A stretch of 64,000 nucleotides of DNA. Origin: Gemmobacter caeni. Lineage in GTDB: Bacteria; Pseudomonadota; Alphaproteobacteria; Rhodobacterales; Rhodobacteraceae. The notes under the pieces were generated by a model. That model did no database searches and was not told where the DNA came from. It worked only from the letters and a program-made list of their open reading frames with translations. The number at the start of each line of letters is the position of its first letter. The stretch's first letter is position 1. Where the stretch lies: assembly GCF_003054195.1 (NCBI RefSeq), contig NZ_QBKP01000009.1, positions 124,001 through 188,000 of the forward strand, written 5' to 3'. A program made the position numbers and the translations under genes. This document shows positions 1 to 7,703 of this stretch, one piece after another.

Positions 1-2
1 CG

Positions 3-137
3 GTCCATATCAGCCCGGCGGGCAAGATCAAGCTTCGCAAGGCGCATGGGCGGGCTTTTGTCCGCAAGTGCTTGGCGGATAAGGATCTGCCGTTTTGGGG
101 GCACATTCCCGGCGATGTTTGCGCTAAGATCGAATGA
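3..137 (+). CDS. C-terminal end of an unrecognised protein (partial)
   Basis: The reading frame is open from the window edge to a TGA at 135-137 and gives a basic, well-formed C-terminal segment of 44 residues (begins VHISPAGKIK, ends GDVCAKIE). The 5' part lies outside the window. I do not recognise the family. The alternative frame that begins at ATG 46 runs into the coiled-coil gene that follows, but that start has no ribosome binding site and this frame looks more protein-like. Whether it is a real gene depends on the missing upstream sequence. Confidence 0.4.
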   Translation, partial: VHISPAGKIKLRKAHGRAFVRKCLADKDLPFWGHIPGDVCAKIE

Positions 138-207
138 AACGACGCGCCGGGGCGATTCGTGCAAATGCACCCGTCTCGGCACAGACGGCAAGCAAGGGCA
201 GAATGAC

Positions 208-753
208 ATGAACGATTTGGCAGAGCTGGAGCGGCGCATTTCCGCGGCGCTGACACGGATCGGGGCGGGGATCGACAGGCTGGGTGCCACGCCCGCCGAA
301 CCCACCGCCGCCACCGGGGCCGGGCCGGATACGGAAGAGCTTGCCCGCCTGCGCGAACAGCTTGAGGCCGAACGCACCACCAATGCACAACTCACTGCCC
401 GCCTGCGGGCCGTGAAGGCGCGCGACAACAAGGCCGGTGCGGCGCTGGAACAACGGGTCGCGGAACTGACCCGGCAACTGGATGCGCAGGGGCTGGAAGC
501 GCAGCGCATGAAGAAGAACATGATCCAGTTGCGCGAGGCGCTGCGGATGCTGCGGGAAGAGGCGCAGGAGCGTGTCGAGGCGCATTTGATCAACAAGGCC
601 ATGCTGGCCGAGCTGGAATCGCTGCGGTCGGAACGTGCGGCAGAGGCGGCAGAGCTGGCCGAAATCCTGTCGGAGATCGGGCCCATCGTGCGCGCCGCCG
701 CCGGGGACGAGGCGGCCAGCGCCGAAGACACGAAGGAGGCCACGGATGCCTGA
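208..753 (+). CDS. Coiled-coil protein encoded just before zapA
   Basis: This 181-residue protein starts at ATG 208, about 7 bases after a GGGCAG ribosome binding site. An earlier in-frame ATG at 46 is possible but lacks a binding site and would add a low-quality leader. The sequence is mostly heptad-like, rich in Ala, Glu, Arg and Leu (about residues 40-160), with no signal peptide or membrane segment, so it should be a cytoplasmic coiled-coil. Its stop overlaps the zapA start by 8 bases, which suggests translational coupling. From this position I infer a role next to ZapA in cell division or nucleoid organisation, but I recognise no named family and no catalytic motif. Confidence 0.75.
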   Translation: MNDLAELERRISAALTRIGAGIDRLGATPAEPTAATGAGPDTEELARLREQLEAERTTNAQLTARLRAVKARDNKAGAALEQRVAELTRQLDAQGLEAQRMKKNMIQLREALRMLREEAQERVEAHLINKAMLAELESLRSERAAEAAELAEILSEIGPIVRAAAGDEAASAEDTKEATDA

Positions 754-1126
754 GATTGATATTACCATCGCAGGCCGCAGCTTCGCCGTGGCCTGTCAGG
801 CGGGCGAAGAACATTTCCTGCGTTCGGCCGCCGCTATGCTGGATGCCGAGGCGCAGCCGCTGGTGGCGCAGATGGGGCGTCTGCCGGAAGGGCGGATGCT
901 GCTGATGGCCGGGCTGATGCTCGCTGACAAGACCGCCGCGCTGGAAGACGAGATGCGCGCCCTGAAGTCTCGTCTGGCCGAGCTTGAGGCCCGCCCCGCG
1001 CCCGAGCCGCAGCGGATCGAGGTGCCGGTGATCCCGCCGCAGGTCGAGGAAACGCTGGCCGAGATTGCTGCGCGGGCCGAGGCGCTGGCGCAGAAGCTGG
1101 ACGAAAACGCCCCGGCTGTGGGCTGA
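746..1126 (+). CDS. zapA: Cell division protein ZapA
   Basis: This 126-residue protein has the ZapA fold signature. The N-terminus (PEIDITIAGRSFAVAC) resembles the ZapA first strand, and it continues with a globular head of about 50 residues and a long C-terminal helix. ZapA binds FtsZ filaments, bundles them and stabilises the Z-ring in the cytoplasm. The ATG at 746 lies inside the end of the upstream coiled-coil gene, preceded by GGAGG at 735-739, and the two genes overlap by 8 bases, so they are probably co-translated. The tail is Pro- and Ala-rich and longer than in E. coli ZapA, as is common in Rhodobacterales. The next gene converges from the other strand after only 3 bases. Confidence 0.85.
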   Translation: MPEIDITIAGRSFAVACQAGEEHFLRSAAAMLDAEAQPLVAQMGRLPEGRMLLMAGLMLADKTAALEDEMRALKSRLAELEARPAPEPQRIEVPVIPPQVEETLAEIAARAEALAQKLDENAPAVG

Positions 1127-1129
1127 GGG

Positions 1130-2065
1130 TCAGCCCACCCGCCGCAGCCGCCGCCAGTGCGGCACCGCCAGAACGGCCTGAACCAGCGCCAGCGCCGCGC
1201 CTGCCGCTGCAAGAGCGACGAAGGCGCGCGCGAGAACCTGCATTTGCGGCAGGGCCTGCGCCCTGAATTCGGCGGCGGTTCCCGCCTCGACAAGCCTGGG
1301 TCCGATGGCAGAGGCCACCGTGGCGCCGTTGCTGATGGCGCGACCCGGCTGTTCATACCAGATCGTCGCCAGCATACCGCCCCTGAGCCCGCAGCCGCCG
1401 AACCCGTCCTCCAGCGGTGGCAGGTCGCCGTAATCGCGGGATTTCGCGGGCAGGTGCAGCAGCGCGCTTGGACCATCAGTCAGTTCAAGGTGCACAAGGC
1501 CGGGCAGCCGGGACTTGACGTTGCTGTTCCCGGGGGGCACGGCACCCGAACGGGCATTGCAGGGCAGGCGGATAACCTCCGCCGCAGCCATTCCGAGCGC
1601 GGGCAGAGGCGCCACACGCCCCTCCAGCAGAAAGCCGTTCACATAGGCGCCGCGCGGGCCTTCCAGCAGGGCCAGGATATCCGCGGTGCTGCGCGCAACC
1701 GGGGCATCGGTCAGGCCCAGCCACCAGTCAGCCGTGCGCCACAGACTTCCCGCCGCGATCAGCGCGACCCCCAGCACCAGAGCCGAGAGGACCGGCACCG
1801 CCAGCGCGCGGTCACGCCCCTTCAGTTTCGGATAGACCAGCCGCAGCAGCAGGTGCCCCAGCCCCAGCGGCAGGGCCAGCGCAGCGGCGGCGGCAAGGTT
1901 CGGCTCGAACACATCGGTCCGGTTTCCGGTCATCACCAGGGCCACCACCAGCCACAGTGCGGCGCCCGCCGCCGCCACCGTCCATTTCCAGCTGAGCCGG
2001 GCGAAGGCCAGAAACAGCAGCGCCGAGCCTGCGGCAATGGCCGCCAGAATCGCTTCGATCCCCAT
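1130..2065 (-). CDS. Multi-pass membrane protein, function unknown
   Basis: The protein has about 311 residues from the ATG at 2065. Three or four hydrophobic N-terminal helices cover about the first 120 residues. A periplasmic-looking segment of about 150 residues with several Cys and Gly follows, and a final hydrophobic helix lies near residue 285 before a basic tail. A frame start at 2092 exists, but it lies inside the glutaredoxin terminator hairpin, so 2065 is preferred. I recognise no family. Its position between zapA (convergent) and grxD says little about function. The topology suggests an inner-membrane protein with one soluble loop. Confidence 0.65.
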   Translation of the reverse strand: MGIEAILAAIAAGSALLFLAFARLSWKWTVAAAGAALWLVVALVMTGNRTDVFEPNLAAAAALALPLGLGHLLLRLVYPKLKGRDRALAVPVLSALVLGVALIAAGSLWRTADWWLGLTDAPVARSTADILALLEGPRGAYVNGFLLEGRVAPLPALGMAAAEVIRLPCNARSGAVPPGNSNVKSRLPGLVHLELTDGPSALLHLPAKSRDYGDLPPLEDGFGGCGLRGGMLATIWYEQPGRAISNGATVASAIGPRLVEAGTAAEFRAQALPQMQVLARAFVALAAAGAALALVQAVLAVPHWRRLRRVG

Positions 2066-2070
2066 GAAAT

Positions 2071-2105
2071 GAAAAACCCTGTCTGCAATCACTGCGGACA
2101 GGGTT
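2071..2105 (-). terminator. Intrinsic terminator after grxD
   Basis: Perfect 9-bp inverted repeat (AACCCTGTC at 2075-2083, GACAGGGTT at 2097-2105) with a 13-base loop. Read on the minus strand it is followed by a run of Ts, 37 bases after the grxD stop. Confidence 0.75.
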
Positions 2106-2141
2106 CAGGGCTTTGACCTGAAGGTCAACGCAAAATGCGCC

Positions 2142-2501
2142 TCAGGCATTCGCCTCGCGGATCTTGTCGGCGGCTTCCTTGTTGAAGCCGATGCCATTCG
2201 ATTCCAGCAGCGTGTCGAGTTCGCCCGAAATGGTCATTTCGGTCACGATGTCGCAGCCGCCGACGAATTCGCCCTTCACATAAAGCTGCGGAATGGTCGG
2301 CCAGTCGGAGAAATCCTTGATGCCCTGACGGATCTCGGCATCGGCCAGCACATTCACATCGGCGAAATCGACGCCCATGTAATTCAGGATACCGGCCACA
2401 CGGGACGAGAACCCGCATTGCGGCATCATCTTGGTGCCCTTCATGAACAGCACCACGTCGTTTTTGGTGATCGTCTCGCGGATCTGGTCCTGCGCGCTCA
2501 T
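2142..2501 (-). CDS. grxD: Monothiol glutaredoxin, Grx4 family
   Basis: A 119-residue Grx4-type monothiol glutaredoxin. The family signature [13 protein letters not shown] carries the single active-site Cys (a CGFS motif), and WPTIPQLYV and GGCDI form the glutathione-binding parts of the fold. Such proteins bind a glutathione-ligated [2Fe-2S] cluster as homodimers or with BolA, and act in Fe-S cluster transfer and iron signalling in the cytoplasm. The start is ATG 2501, preceded by AAAGGAA. An upstream in-frame ATG at 2519 would add only six residues. A BolA-family gene lies two genes upstream on the same strand, the usual Grx4-BolA pairing. A terminator follows. Confidence 0.93.
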   Translation of the reverse strand: MSAQDQIRETITKNDVVLFMKGTKMMPQCGFSSRVAGILNYMGVDFADVNVLADAEIRQGIKDFSDWPTIPQLYVKGEFVGGCDIVTEMTISGELDTLLESNGIGFNKEAADKIREANA

Positions 2502-2547
2502 CTTGCGGTTCCTTTGCATCGCTGGGGCCTTGCCCCGGTCTCAAGCG

Positions 2548-2808
2548 TTAATCTGTCTGTCTGATCCGGCGAAGCATCCTGCGCTGGATGCGGTTCGCTC
2601 TCCGGGTGAGTGCGTCGTTCCGGGCCATGGCTGCCGCGAAACTTGCGTGGTCTATCGCCTCTGTCCCAAGCTCTGGCTTGTGGTCTGGAACTTTCGGTTC
2701 CTCGCGGGGAGCGAGGGGCCGGTATCTGCCCCGCCGCCGCATCTGGGACAGCCAGACCAGCGCCACGATCCCGAGCAGAACCGCCAGAAACCAGAGTTTC
2801 GGCGTCAC
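2548..2808 (-). CDS. Small single-pass membrane protein between bolA and grxD
   Basis: An 86-residue protein starting at GTG 2808, five bases after the stop of the upstream bolA-like gene. A single hydrophobic helix (residues about 5-22) is followed by a basic, charged cytoplasmic tail rich in Arg. The family is not recognised. The close spacing implies co-transcription with the BolA and Grx4 genes, but no function follows from the sequence. Confidence 0.65.
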   Translation of the reverse strand: MTPKLWFLAVLLGIVALVWLSQMRRRGRYRPLAPREEPKVPDHKPELGTEAIDHASFAAAMARNDALTRRANRIQRRMLRRIRQTD

Positions 2809-2813
2809 GCCTG

Positions 2814-3056
2814 TTACTCCGGCGCCTTGGTGGTCAGGGCGAGGGCATGCAATTCGCCATGCGCCCCATCCATCTTGCCCTTCAGGCTGGCATAGACGGC
2901 GCGCTGCTGTTGCACGCGGTTCATGCCCTTGAAGCTGGCGTCCACCACCTCGGCCGCCCAGTGATTGCCGTCTCCGGCGAGGTCGGTAATGGTGATCTGC
3001 GCATCGGGAAAAGATTCCCGGATCAGCGCCTCGATGTCCTTGCCTTCCATGGGCAT
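2814..3056 (-). CDS. BolA family protein
   Basis: An 80-residue BolA-like protein with the class II KH-type fold. It opens with MPMEGKDIEALIRESFPDA and contains the typical DGNHWAAEVVDASFKGMNRVQQQR stretch, in which the conserved His is a candidate cluster ligand. BolA proteins of this short (YrbA/BolA2) class pair with monothiol glutaredoxins to form [2Fe-2S] heterocomplexes used in iron sensing or cluster trafficking. The ATG at 3056 has AGGAGA about 7 bases upstream, so the longer frame starts further upstream are unlikely. grxD lies two genes downstream, which supports the Grx4-BolA partnership. Confidence 0.9.
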   Translation of the reverse strand: MPMEGKDIEALIRESFPDAQITITDLAGDGNHWAAEVVDASFKGMNRVQQQRAVYASLKGKMDGAHGELHALALTTKAPE

Positions 3057-3085
3057 GTGGGTGTCTCCTGTCCTTCCCGTCCAAT

Positions 3086-3583
3086 CTAGGACGAGCGGAC
3101 GGGGGCTGCAAGCGGTGGCCATGGGCCGCGTGTCTGCCATTCGCGTTCCAGCATGGACATAAAGACACAATCCACCCAGTCCCCGCCGGGCCGCTGCCAG
3201 CATTCGCGCCAGACGCCCTCGTGCTGAAACCCTGCGCTTTCGAAGAATCGCAGGGCGCGGCTGTTGTCGGCGGTGCAGTCAAGGCCCAGCCGATGCGCCT
3301 GGCGTCTGGTGAAGACCTCTGTCATCAGCGCCTCCAGGAAGGAGCGGCCAAGGCCCGGGCGGCTCACGGCAAATTCGCGCAGTCCCAGCACACGGGGCAG
3401 CCATTCGACAATCAGTGCAAAGCCCACGGGTTCGGTCGCATCGAGCCAGAGCAGCAGGTCGCCAACGGCAATCGCTTCCTCGATCTGGCCCTCGGCGGGG
3501 GCATCGAGGAAGACGCGATTGTCAGCGCGCAGCCAGAGGGCGCGGATGAATTCCGCGTCCAAAGGCTGCGCGACACGGATCAT
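3086..3583 (-). CDS. GNAT-family N-acetyltransferase
   Basis: This 165-residue protein has the GNAT fold: an N-terminal strand [17 protein letters not shown], the central [21 protein letters not shown] acetyl-CoA loop, and the late [16 protein letters not shown] motif typical of amino-acid or protein acetyltransferases. The substrate cannot be deduced. Its start ATG overlaps the end of purL by four bases, so it is translated from the purL message. Confidence 0.82.
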   Translation of the reverse strand: MIRVAQPLDAEFIRALWLRADNRVFLDAPAEGQIEEAIAVGDLLLWLDATEPVGFALIVEWLPRVLGLREFAVSRPGLGRSFLEALMTEVFTRRQAHRLGLDCTADNSRALRFFESAGFQHEGVWRECWQRPGGDWVDCVFMSMLEREWQTRGPWPPLAAPVRSS

Positions 3584-5742
3584 CCTTCGATGGCCGCGGC
3601 GAAGGCACCGCGATACAGCGCCGAAAGATCGGCCAGAGCGGCGCTGTCTGCGCCAAAGTGGACGGTATCGCCGCCAAAACGACCGACGCGCAGGACCGGG
3701 ACGCCGGTGGTCAGCGCGGCGGCTTCCAGCGCGGCGGCGCCTGCTTCGGATGCGGCCACCAGATAGCGGGCCTGATCTTCACCGAACAGCGTCGGAATAT
3801 CGCCTGCGTCCAGGGCCACGCCAAGGCCCGCACCTTCGGCCATTTCAAAGGCCGCGAGTGCAAGGCCGCCGTCGCCAAGGTCGGTCGCGGCGCGCAGCGC
3901 CTTGCGGTTGGCGCGCAGGAAATCGCCGTGGCGCTTTTCGGCTTCCAGATCGACATGCGGCGCGTCGCCCGTCTCGATCCCGAAGGCCTCGGCCAGCAGG
4001 GCGGACTGGCCCAGATGGCCGAAGGTTTCCCCGATCACCAGCGCAACATCGCCAACGACGGGGCGACCCGCGATCAGGTCGTCCAGCGAGGCGAGCAGAC
4101 CCACGGCGCCGATCGTCGGCGTCGGCAGGATCGGCTGGCCATCGGTTTCATTGTAAAGCGAGACGTTGCCCGAAACGATGGGCATTTCCAGCGCCGCCAC
4201 AGCCGCGCCGATACCTTTGATGGCGCCGACGAACTGGCCCATGATCTCGGGCTTTTCGGGGTTGCCGAAATTCAGGTTGTCGGTGGTGGCCAGCGGCAGG
4301 GCGCCGACGGCGGTCAGGTTGCGGTAGGCCTCGGCCACCGCCTGCTTGCCACCCTCGAACGGGTTCGCCTTCACATAGCGCGGCGTCACGTCGCTGGTGA
4401 AAGCCAGCGCCTTGGCCGTGCCATGCACCCGCACCACGCCCGCTGCCATGCCGGGGCGGACAACGGTATCGGCGCCGACCTGGCTGTCATATTGTTCCCA
4501 CACCCAGCCCTTATGGGCATAGGTCGGGCTGCCGATCAGCGCGCGCAGCGCGTCAATGGCACCGATGGCGGGCACATCGCCAAGCGCGGCGGCGGTCGGG
4601 GTTTCCACCCACGGACGGTCATATTCCGGCGCGCTGGACGACAGTTTCGACAGCGGCAGATCGGCCTTGACCTCGTTGCCGTGCAGGATGAGGAAGCGGT
4701 CTTCCGGGATCGTCTCGCCCACGATGGCGAAATCCAGATCCCATTTTTCGAAGATCGCGCGGGCCACCGCCTCTTTTTCCGGCTTCAAGACCATGAGCAT
4801 CCGCTCCTGGCTTTCCGACAGCATCATCTCATAGGCGGTCATCGCCGCTTCGCGCTGCGGCACATGGTCGAGGTTCAGCCGGATGCCCAGACCGCCCTTG
4901 TCGCCCATCTCCACCGCCGAACAGGTGAGACCCGCCGCGCCCATATCCTGAATGGAAATCACGGCGCCGGTTTGCATCAACTCAAGGCAGGCTTCCAGCA
5001 GGCGCTTTTCGGTGAAGGGGTCGCCGACCTGCACGGTGGGGCGTTTTTCCTCGATGGTCTCGTCGAATTCGGCCGAGGCCATGGTGGCACCGCCCACGCC
5101 GTCGCGGCCGGTCTTGGCACCAAGATAGACCACCGGCATGCCGACGCCCGAGGCCGCCGAATAGAAGATCGCATCCGCATCGGCGAGGCCGGCGGCGAAG
5201 GCGTTCACAAGGCAGTTGCCGTTGTAGGCGCGGTGGAACCGCACCTCGCCGCCGACGGTGGGCACGCCGAAGGCATTGCCGTAACCACCGATCCCTTCAA
5301 CCACACCCTTCACCAGATGCGCGGTTTTCGGATGCGAGGGCAGGCCGAAGCTCAGCGCGTTCATCGCGGCGATGGGGCGGGCACCCATGGTGAACACATC
5401 GCGCAGGATGCCGCCGACGCCGGTGGCCGCGCCCTGATGCGGCTCGATGTAGGACGGGTGGTTATGGCTTTCCATCTTGAAGATGACGGCCTGACCGTCG
5501 CCGATATCCACCACGCCCGCATTTTCACCGGGACCGCAGATGACCTGCGGGCCGGTCGTCGGCAGGGTGCGCAGCCATTTCTTCGACGATTTGTAAGAGC
5601 AATGCTCATTCCACATGGCCGAGAAGATACCCAGCTCTGTGAAGGTTGGCTCGCGGCCGATGATTTCGAGGATGCGCTGGTATTCGTCGGGCTTGATCCC
5701 GTGCGAGGCGATCAGCTCGGGAGAGATGGCTGGTTCTTGCAT
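3580..5742 (-). CDS. purL: Phosphoribosylformylglycinamidine synthase subunit PurL
   Basis: A 720-residue PurL of the small multi-subunit type (the large E. coli form is about 1300 residues). It converts FGAR, ATP and glutamine-derived ammonia to FGAM, the fourth step of purine synthesis, together with PurS and PurQ, which are not in this window. It has the [10 protein letters not shown] motif (residues 45-54), the ATP/Mg loop with ESHNHPS (91-97) and the later [10 protein letters not shown] and [10 protein letters not shown] segments of the tandem AIRS-like halves. The gene starts at ATG 5742 and overlaps the downstream GNAT gene by four bases, with BolA and glutaredoxin genes further along. 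Confidence 0.96.
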   Translation of the reverse strand: MQEPAISPELIASHGIKPDEYQRILEIIGREPTFTELGIFSAMWNEHCSYKSSKKWLRTLPTTGPQVICGPGENAGVVDIGDGQAVIFKMESHNHPSYIEPHQGAATGVGGILRDVFTMGARPIAAMNALSFGLPSHPKTAHLVKGVVEGIGGYGNAFGVPTVGGEVRFHRAYNGNCLVNAFAAGLADADAIFYSAASGVGMPVVYLGAKTGRDGVGGATMASAEFDETIEEKRPTVQVGDPFTEKRLLEACLELMQTGAVISIQDMGAAGLTCSAVEMGDKGGLGIRLNLDHVPQREAAMTAYEMMLSESQERMLMVLKPEKEAVARAIFEKWDLDFAIVGETIPEDRFLILHGNEVKADLPLSKLSSSAPEYDRPWVETPTAAALGDVPAIGAIDALRALIGSPTYAHKGWVWEQYDSQVGADTVVRPGMAAGVVRVHGTAKALAFTSDVTPRYVKANPFEGGKQAVAEAYRNLTAVGALPLATTDNLNFGNPEKPEIMGQFVGAIKGIGAAVAALEMPIVSGNVSLYNETDGQPILPTPTIGAVGLLASLDDLIAGRPVVGDVALVIGETFGHLGQSALLAEAFGIETGDAPHVDLEAEKRHGDFLRANRKALRAATDLGDGGLALAAFEMAEGAGLGVALDAGDIPTLFGEDQARYLVAASEAGAAALEAAALTTGVPVLRVGRFGGDTVHFGADSAALADLSALYRGAFAAAIEG

Positions 5743-5810
5743 GGCGGCGCCCTGTCGTGATGCGTGATGCGGGCTTCTTTAGGGGAAGGCGCGGCCCGAG
5801 GAAAGGCCCG

Positions 5811-6389
5811 TTACCGGCCTGAGGGCGGCCTTGCGGCATTGCGCTGGTCCCGGGTGAGGATTTCAGGCCGCACTGCAGGCGTGCGGCTGTCGCGAAAGAA
5901 CGGGTTCTGTCGCCAGCTTCCGGTGATCTTCGCGGGAAGCGCGCGGGCCAGCAGGCCGAGGATGGCGCCGAATGTGCCGTTCGGTTTCACCGGGCTGTGT
6001 GCGGCAGCCGTATTGGCATGGCAGGTCACCGGGCCGAACCCCGCCTGACCGGGTTTCAGGATCGCCGCGAAGAACGGCAGGCCCATATGCGGCAGCGAAT
6101 TGCCGATGGGCGCACCGCAGCAGCCCGCATACCAGCGCATCAGCCCTTTCGGCCCCAGACGCAGGGCCGCCAGCCGGTCATATCCGGCGGTGAAGCGGAT
6201 GTGCTGCGGCAGGGTCTGGAAAATCTCGGTGCCGCCCCGGGCATCCAGCCAGATCGCATCGGCCTTCAGGTGGCGCACAAAGCTCTGGCAATCGGCGCAG
6301 TAGCATTCAACATGCGTGCCGGGGGCGGTTGGTGCGATTTCCCACTGCATCGTGCCGCAGGTGCAAAGGAATTGTCGGGGATTGGTCAT
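5811..6389 (-). CDS. DUF6151 family protein (GFA-like zinc-binding fold)
   Basis: A 192-residue protein. The N-terminal half has a Cys arrangement like glutathione-dependent formaldehyde-activating (GFA) enzymes: CTCG near residue 9, CYCADC near 37 and a later YAGCCGAPIGN. These Cys residues would bind zinc. The ATG at 6389 has GGAGG six bases upstream, which decides the start against ATG 6404 and the longer frame. Named family members are of unknown function, so no reaction is assigned. It is separated from purL by about 70 bases on the same strand. Confidence 0.75.
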   Translation of the reverse strand: MTNPRQFLCTCGTMQWEIAPTAPGTHVECYCADCQSFVRHLKADAIWLDARGGTEIFQTLPQHIRFTAGYDRLAALRLGPKGLMRWYAGCCGAPIGNSLPHMGLPFFAAILKPGQAGFGPVTCHANTAAAHSPVKPNGTFGAILGLLARALPAKITGSWRQNPFFRDSRTPAVRPEILTRDQRNAARPPSGR

Positions 6390-6456
6390 GTGTGCCTCCG
6401 TCATGCGGGAGAGCCTCCCATATTCCGCAGGCAACCGCCCGAATAATCGGCAGAGC

Positions 6457-6484
6457 AAAAAAAAGGCCGAGCAGAAGCTCGGCC
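6457..6484 (-). terminator. Strong intrinsic terminator
   Basis: Perfect 8-bp stem (GGCCGAGC at 6465-6472, GCTCGGCC at 6477-6484) with a four-base loop, followed on the minus strand by eight Ts (6464-6457). It lies 167 bases past the LysR stop, too far to look like a simple gene end, and probably terminates a small RNA. Confidence 0.85.
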
Positions 6485-6545
6485 CAAGTCCAACAGGGAG
6501 GTATGAAGCCGACAAGAGAGAAACTCGATTGCCGTCTTCAAGACG
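6457..6545 (-). ncRNA. Candidate small RNA with CCTCCC anti-Shine-Dalgarno motif
   Basis: Between the LysR gene and the DUF6151 gene the minus strand has a -35-like TTGATC (6575-6570), a 17-base spacer and a -10-like TAAATG (6552-6547). A palindrome (6533-6545) follows, then an unstructured stretch carrying CCTCCC (6501-6496) and the strong terminator at 6484-6457. The predicted transcript is about 84-90 nt. Architecture and motif recall the CcsR-type small RNAs of Rhodobacter, which expose a CUYCCUCCC-like sequence. The hairpin-to-promoter distance is tight, so the 5' end is uncertain. It could instead be the trailing 3' UTR of the LysR gene. Confidence 0.45.
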
Positions 6546-6650
6546 CCATTTATGTGGGCAGATCGCACGGATCAAGGGCAATCATGCCGCAGGTGCAGCA
6601 TGGCCGTCATGCGCTCGCTGCATGGCTGGCCAAACATGCCCCGCAAGTGC

Positions 6651-7544
6651 TTAATTTTGGTGCGTTTTACGAAAAAGCTGGATCTCTTCGGTAACGAAAT
6701 CCCGGAAGGCGGAAACCCGCTTCGAATGCCGCAGCTCCTCGGGGTAGGCGAGGAAGACCGGAACCTCGTTTGAATCGACATCCGGCAGCACCCGTACCAG
6801 ATGCGGAAAATCTTCGGTGATGTAGTCAGGCAGGACGCCGATGCCGATATGGCTGAGCACCCCTTGCAGCACGCCGAAGTAGTTGTTCACCGTGAAGGTC
6901 GACGGGATGTCATAGCTCATCAGTTGCGCGACCAGCGCGGCGCCCGCTGCCACCTGCGACGTGCCCGCGTGCTGGCAGATCAGGCGATGGGCGCTGAAAT
7001 CCGCCATGGTCGAGGGCGTGCCATGTTCGGCCAGATATTCAGGCGAAGCGTAGAGCCGCATGCGAATGTTCATCAGCCGGCGGCGGATCAGATCGGCCTG
7101 GCTCGGCTCTTTCATGCGGATCGCCACATCGGCCTCCCGCATCGGCAGGTCCAGCACACGCTCTTCCAGCATGAGGTCGATCTTCAGCGCCGGATATTTG
7201 CGGTAAAGCTTCACCAGACGCGGCGCCAGCCACAGCGTGCCGAAGCCCGTGGTAGTGGTGACGCGCAATTCGCCAAAGACCTCATCCTCGCTGTCGCGGA
7301 TGCGGGCGGCGGTGGCTTCCAGCCGTTTGACCATCGCGGTGGTGGCGTCGAACAGCAATTCCCCCTGTTCAGTGAGAATCAGCCCCCGCGCGTGGCGGTG
7401 GAACAGGGTGACATTGAGGCTTTCCTCCAGCGCCCTGATCTGCCGCGAGACGGCAGACTGGCTCAGATGCAGGGTATCCCCCGCATGGGTCAGGCTGCCC
7501 GCATCGGCAACCGCGTGAAAGATTCTGAGCTTGTCCCAGTCCAT
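6651..7544 (-). CDS. LysR-family transcriptional regulator
   Basis: A 297-residue LysR regulator. The winged helix-turn-helix occupies residues 1-60 (SLTHAGDTLHLSQSAVSRQIRALEE), followed by a co-inducer binding domain. It is transcribed divergently from the indolepyruvate ferredoxin oxidoreductase gene, with about 160 bases between the starts, the usual layout for a LysR protein controlling its neighbour. A 21-bp inverted repeat in that gap is a candidate operator. The effector is not predictable, but aromatic amino acids or aryl-pyruvates are reasonable guesses. Confidence 0.9.
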   Translation of the reverse strand: MDWDKLRIFHAVADAGSLTHAGDTLHLSQSAVSRQIRALEESLNVTLFHRHARGLILTEQGELLFDATTAMVKRLEATAARIRDSEDEVFGELRVTTTTGFGTLWLAPRLVKLYRKYPALKIDLMLEERVLDLPMREADVAIRMKEPSQADLIRRRLMNIRMRLYASPEYLAEHGTPSTMADFSAHRLICQHAGTSQVAAGAALVAQLMSYDIPSTFTVNNYFGVLQGVLSHIGIGVLPDYITEDFPHLVRVLPDVDSNEVPVFLAYPEELRHSKRVSAFRDFVTEEIQLFRKTHQN

Positions 7545-7644
7545 CGTGAAACTCTTCTTGTTTTTTGCACCGCTAACATTACCGCAGGTAAATAGTCACG
7601 CTTTTGTGCCTGTAAACGGCAAACCGGCGGAAATTCCCGCTTTG

Positions 7645-7665
7645 TAGGTCAGCATTTTTGACCTA
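7645..7665. promoter_or_regulatory. Candidate operator between LysR gene and ior
   Basis: Perfect 7-bp inverted repeat TAGGTCA (7645-7651) and TGACCTA (7659-7665) with a 7-base AT-rich spacer. It fits the T-N11-A layout of LysR sites and lies 38 bases before the ior start codon. The assignment to the neighbouring LysR protein is inference. Confidence 0.45.
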
Positions 7666-7703
7666 TCATGGCGGATATGACCGTTTTGCAAGGGAGGTGC
7701 ACA

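Noticed and set aside
3658-5760. A 700-codon plus-strand open frame opposite purL
   Set aside because: It is exactly antisense to the well-conserved purL gene, and its His/Gly/Arg-rich composition is that of a shadow frame in GC-rich DNA.
6504-6694. Plus-strand small frame beginning MKPTREKLD with GGGAGG just upstream
   Set aside because: The GGGAGG ends only two bases before the ATG, too close for a working site, the frame has no recognisable family and it overlaps the end of the LysR gene. The same bases read on the other strand form the CCTCCC of the candidate small RNA.
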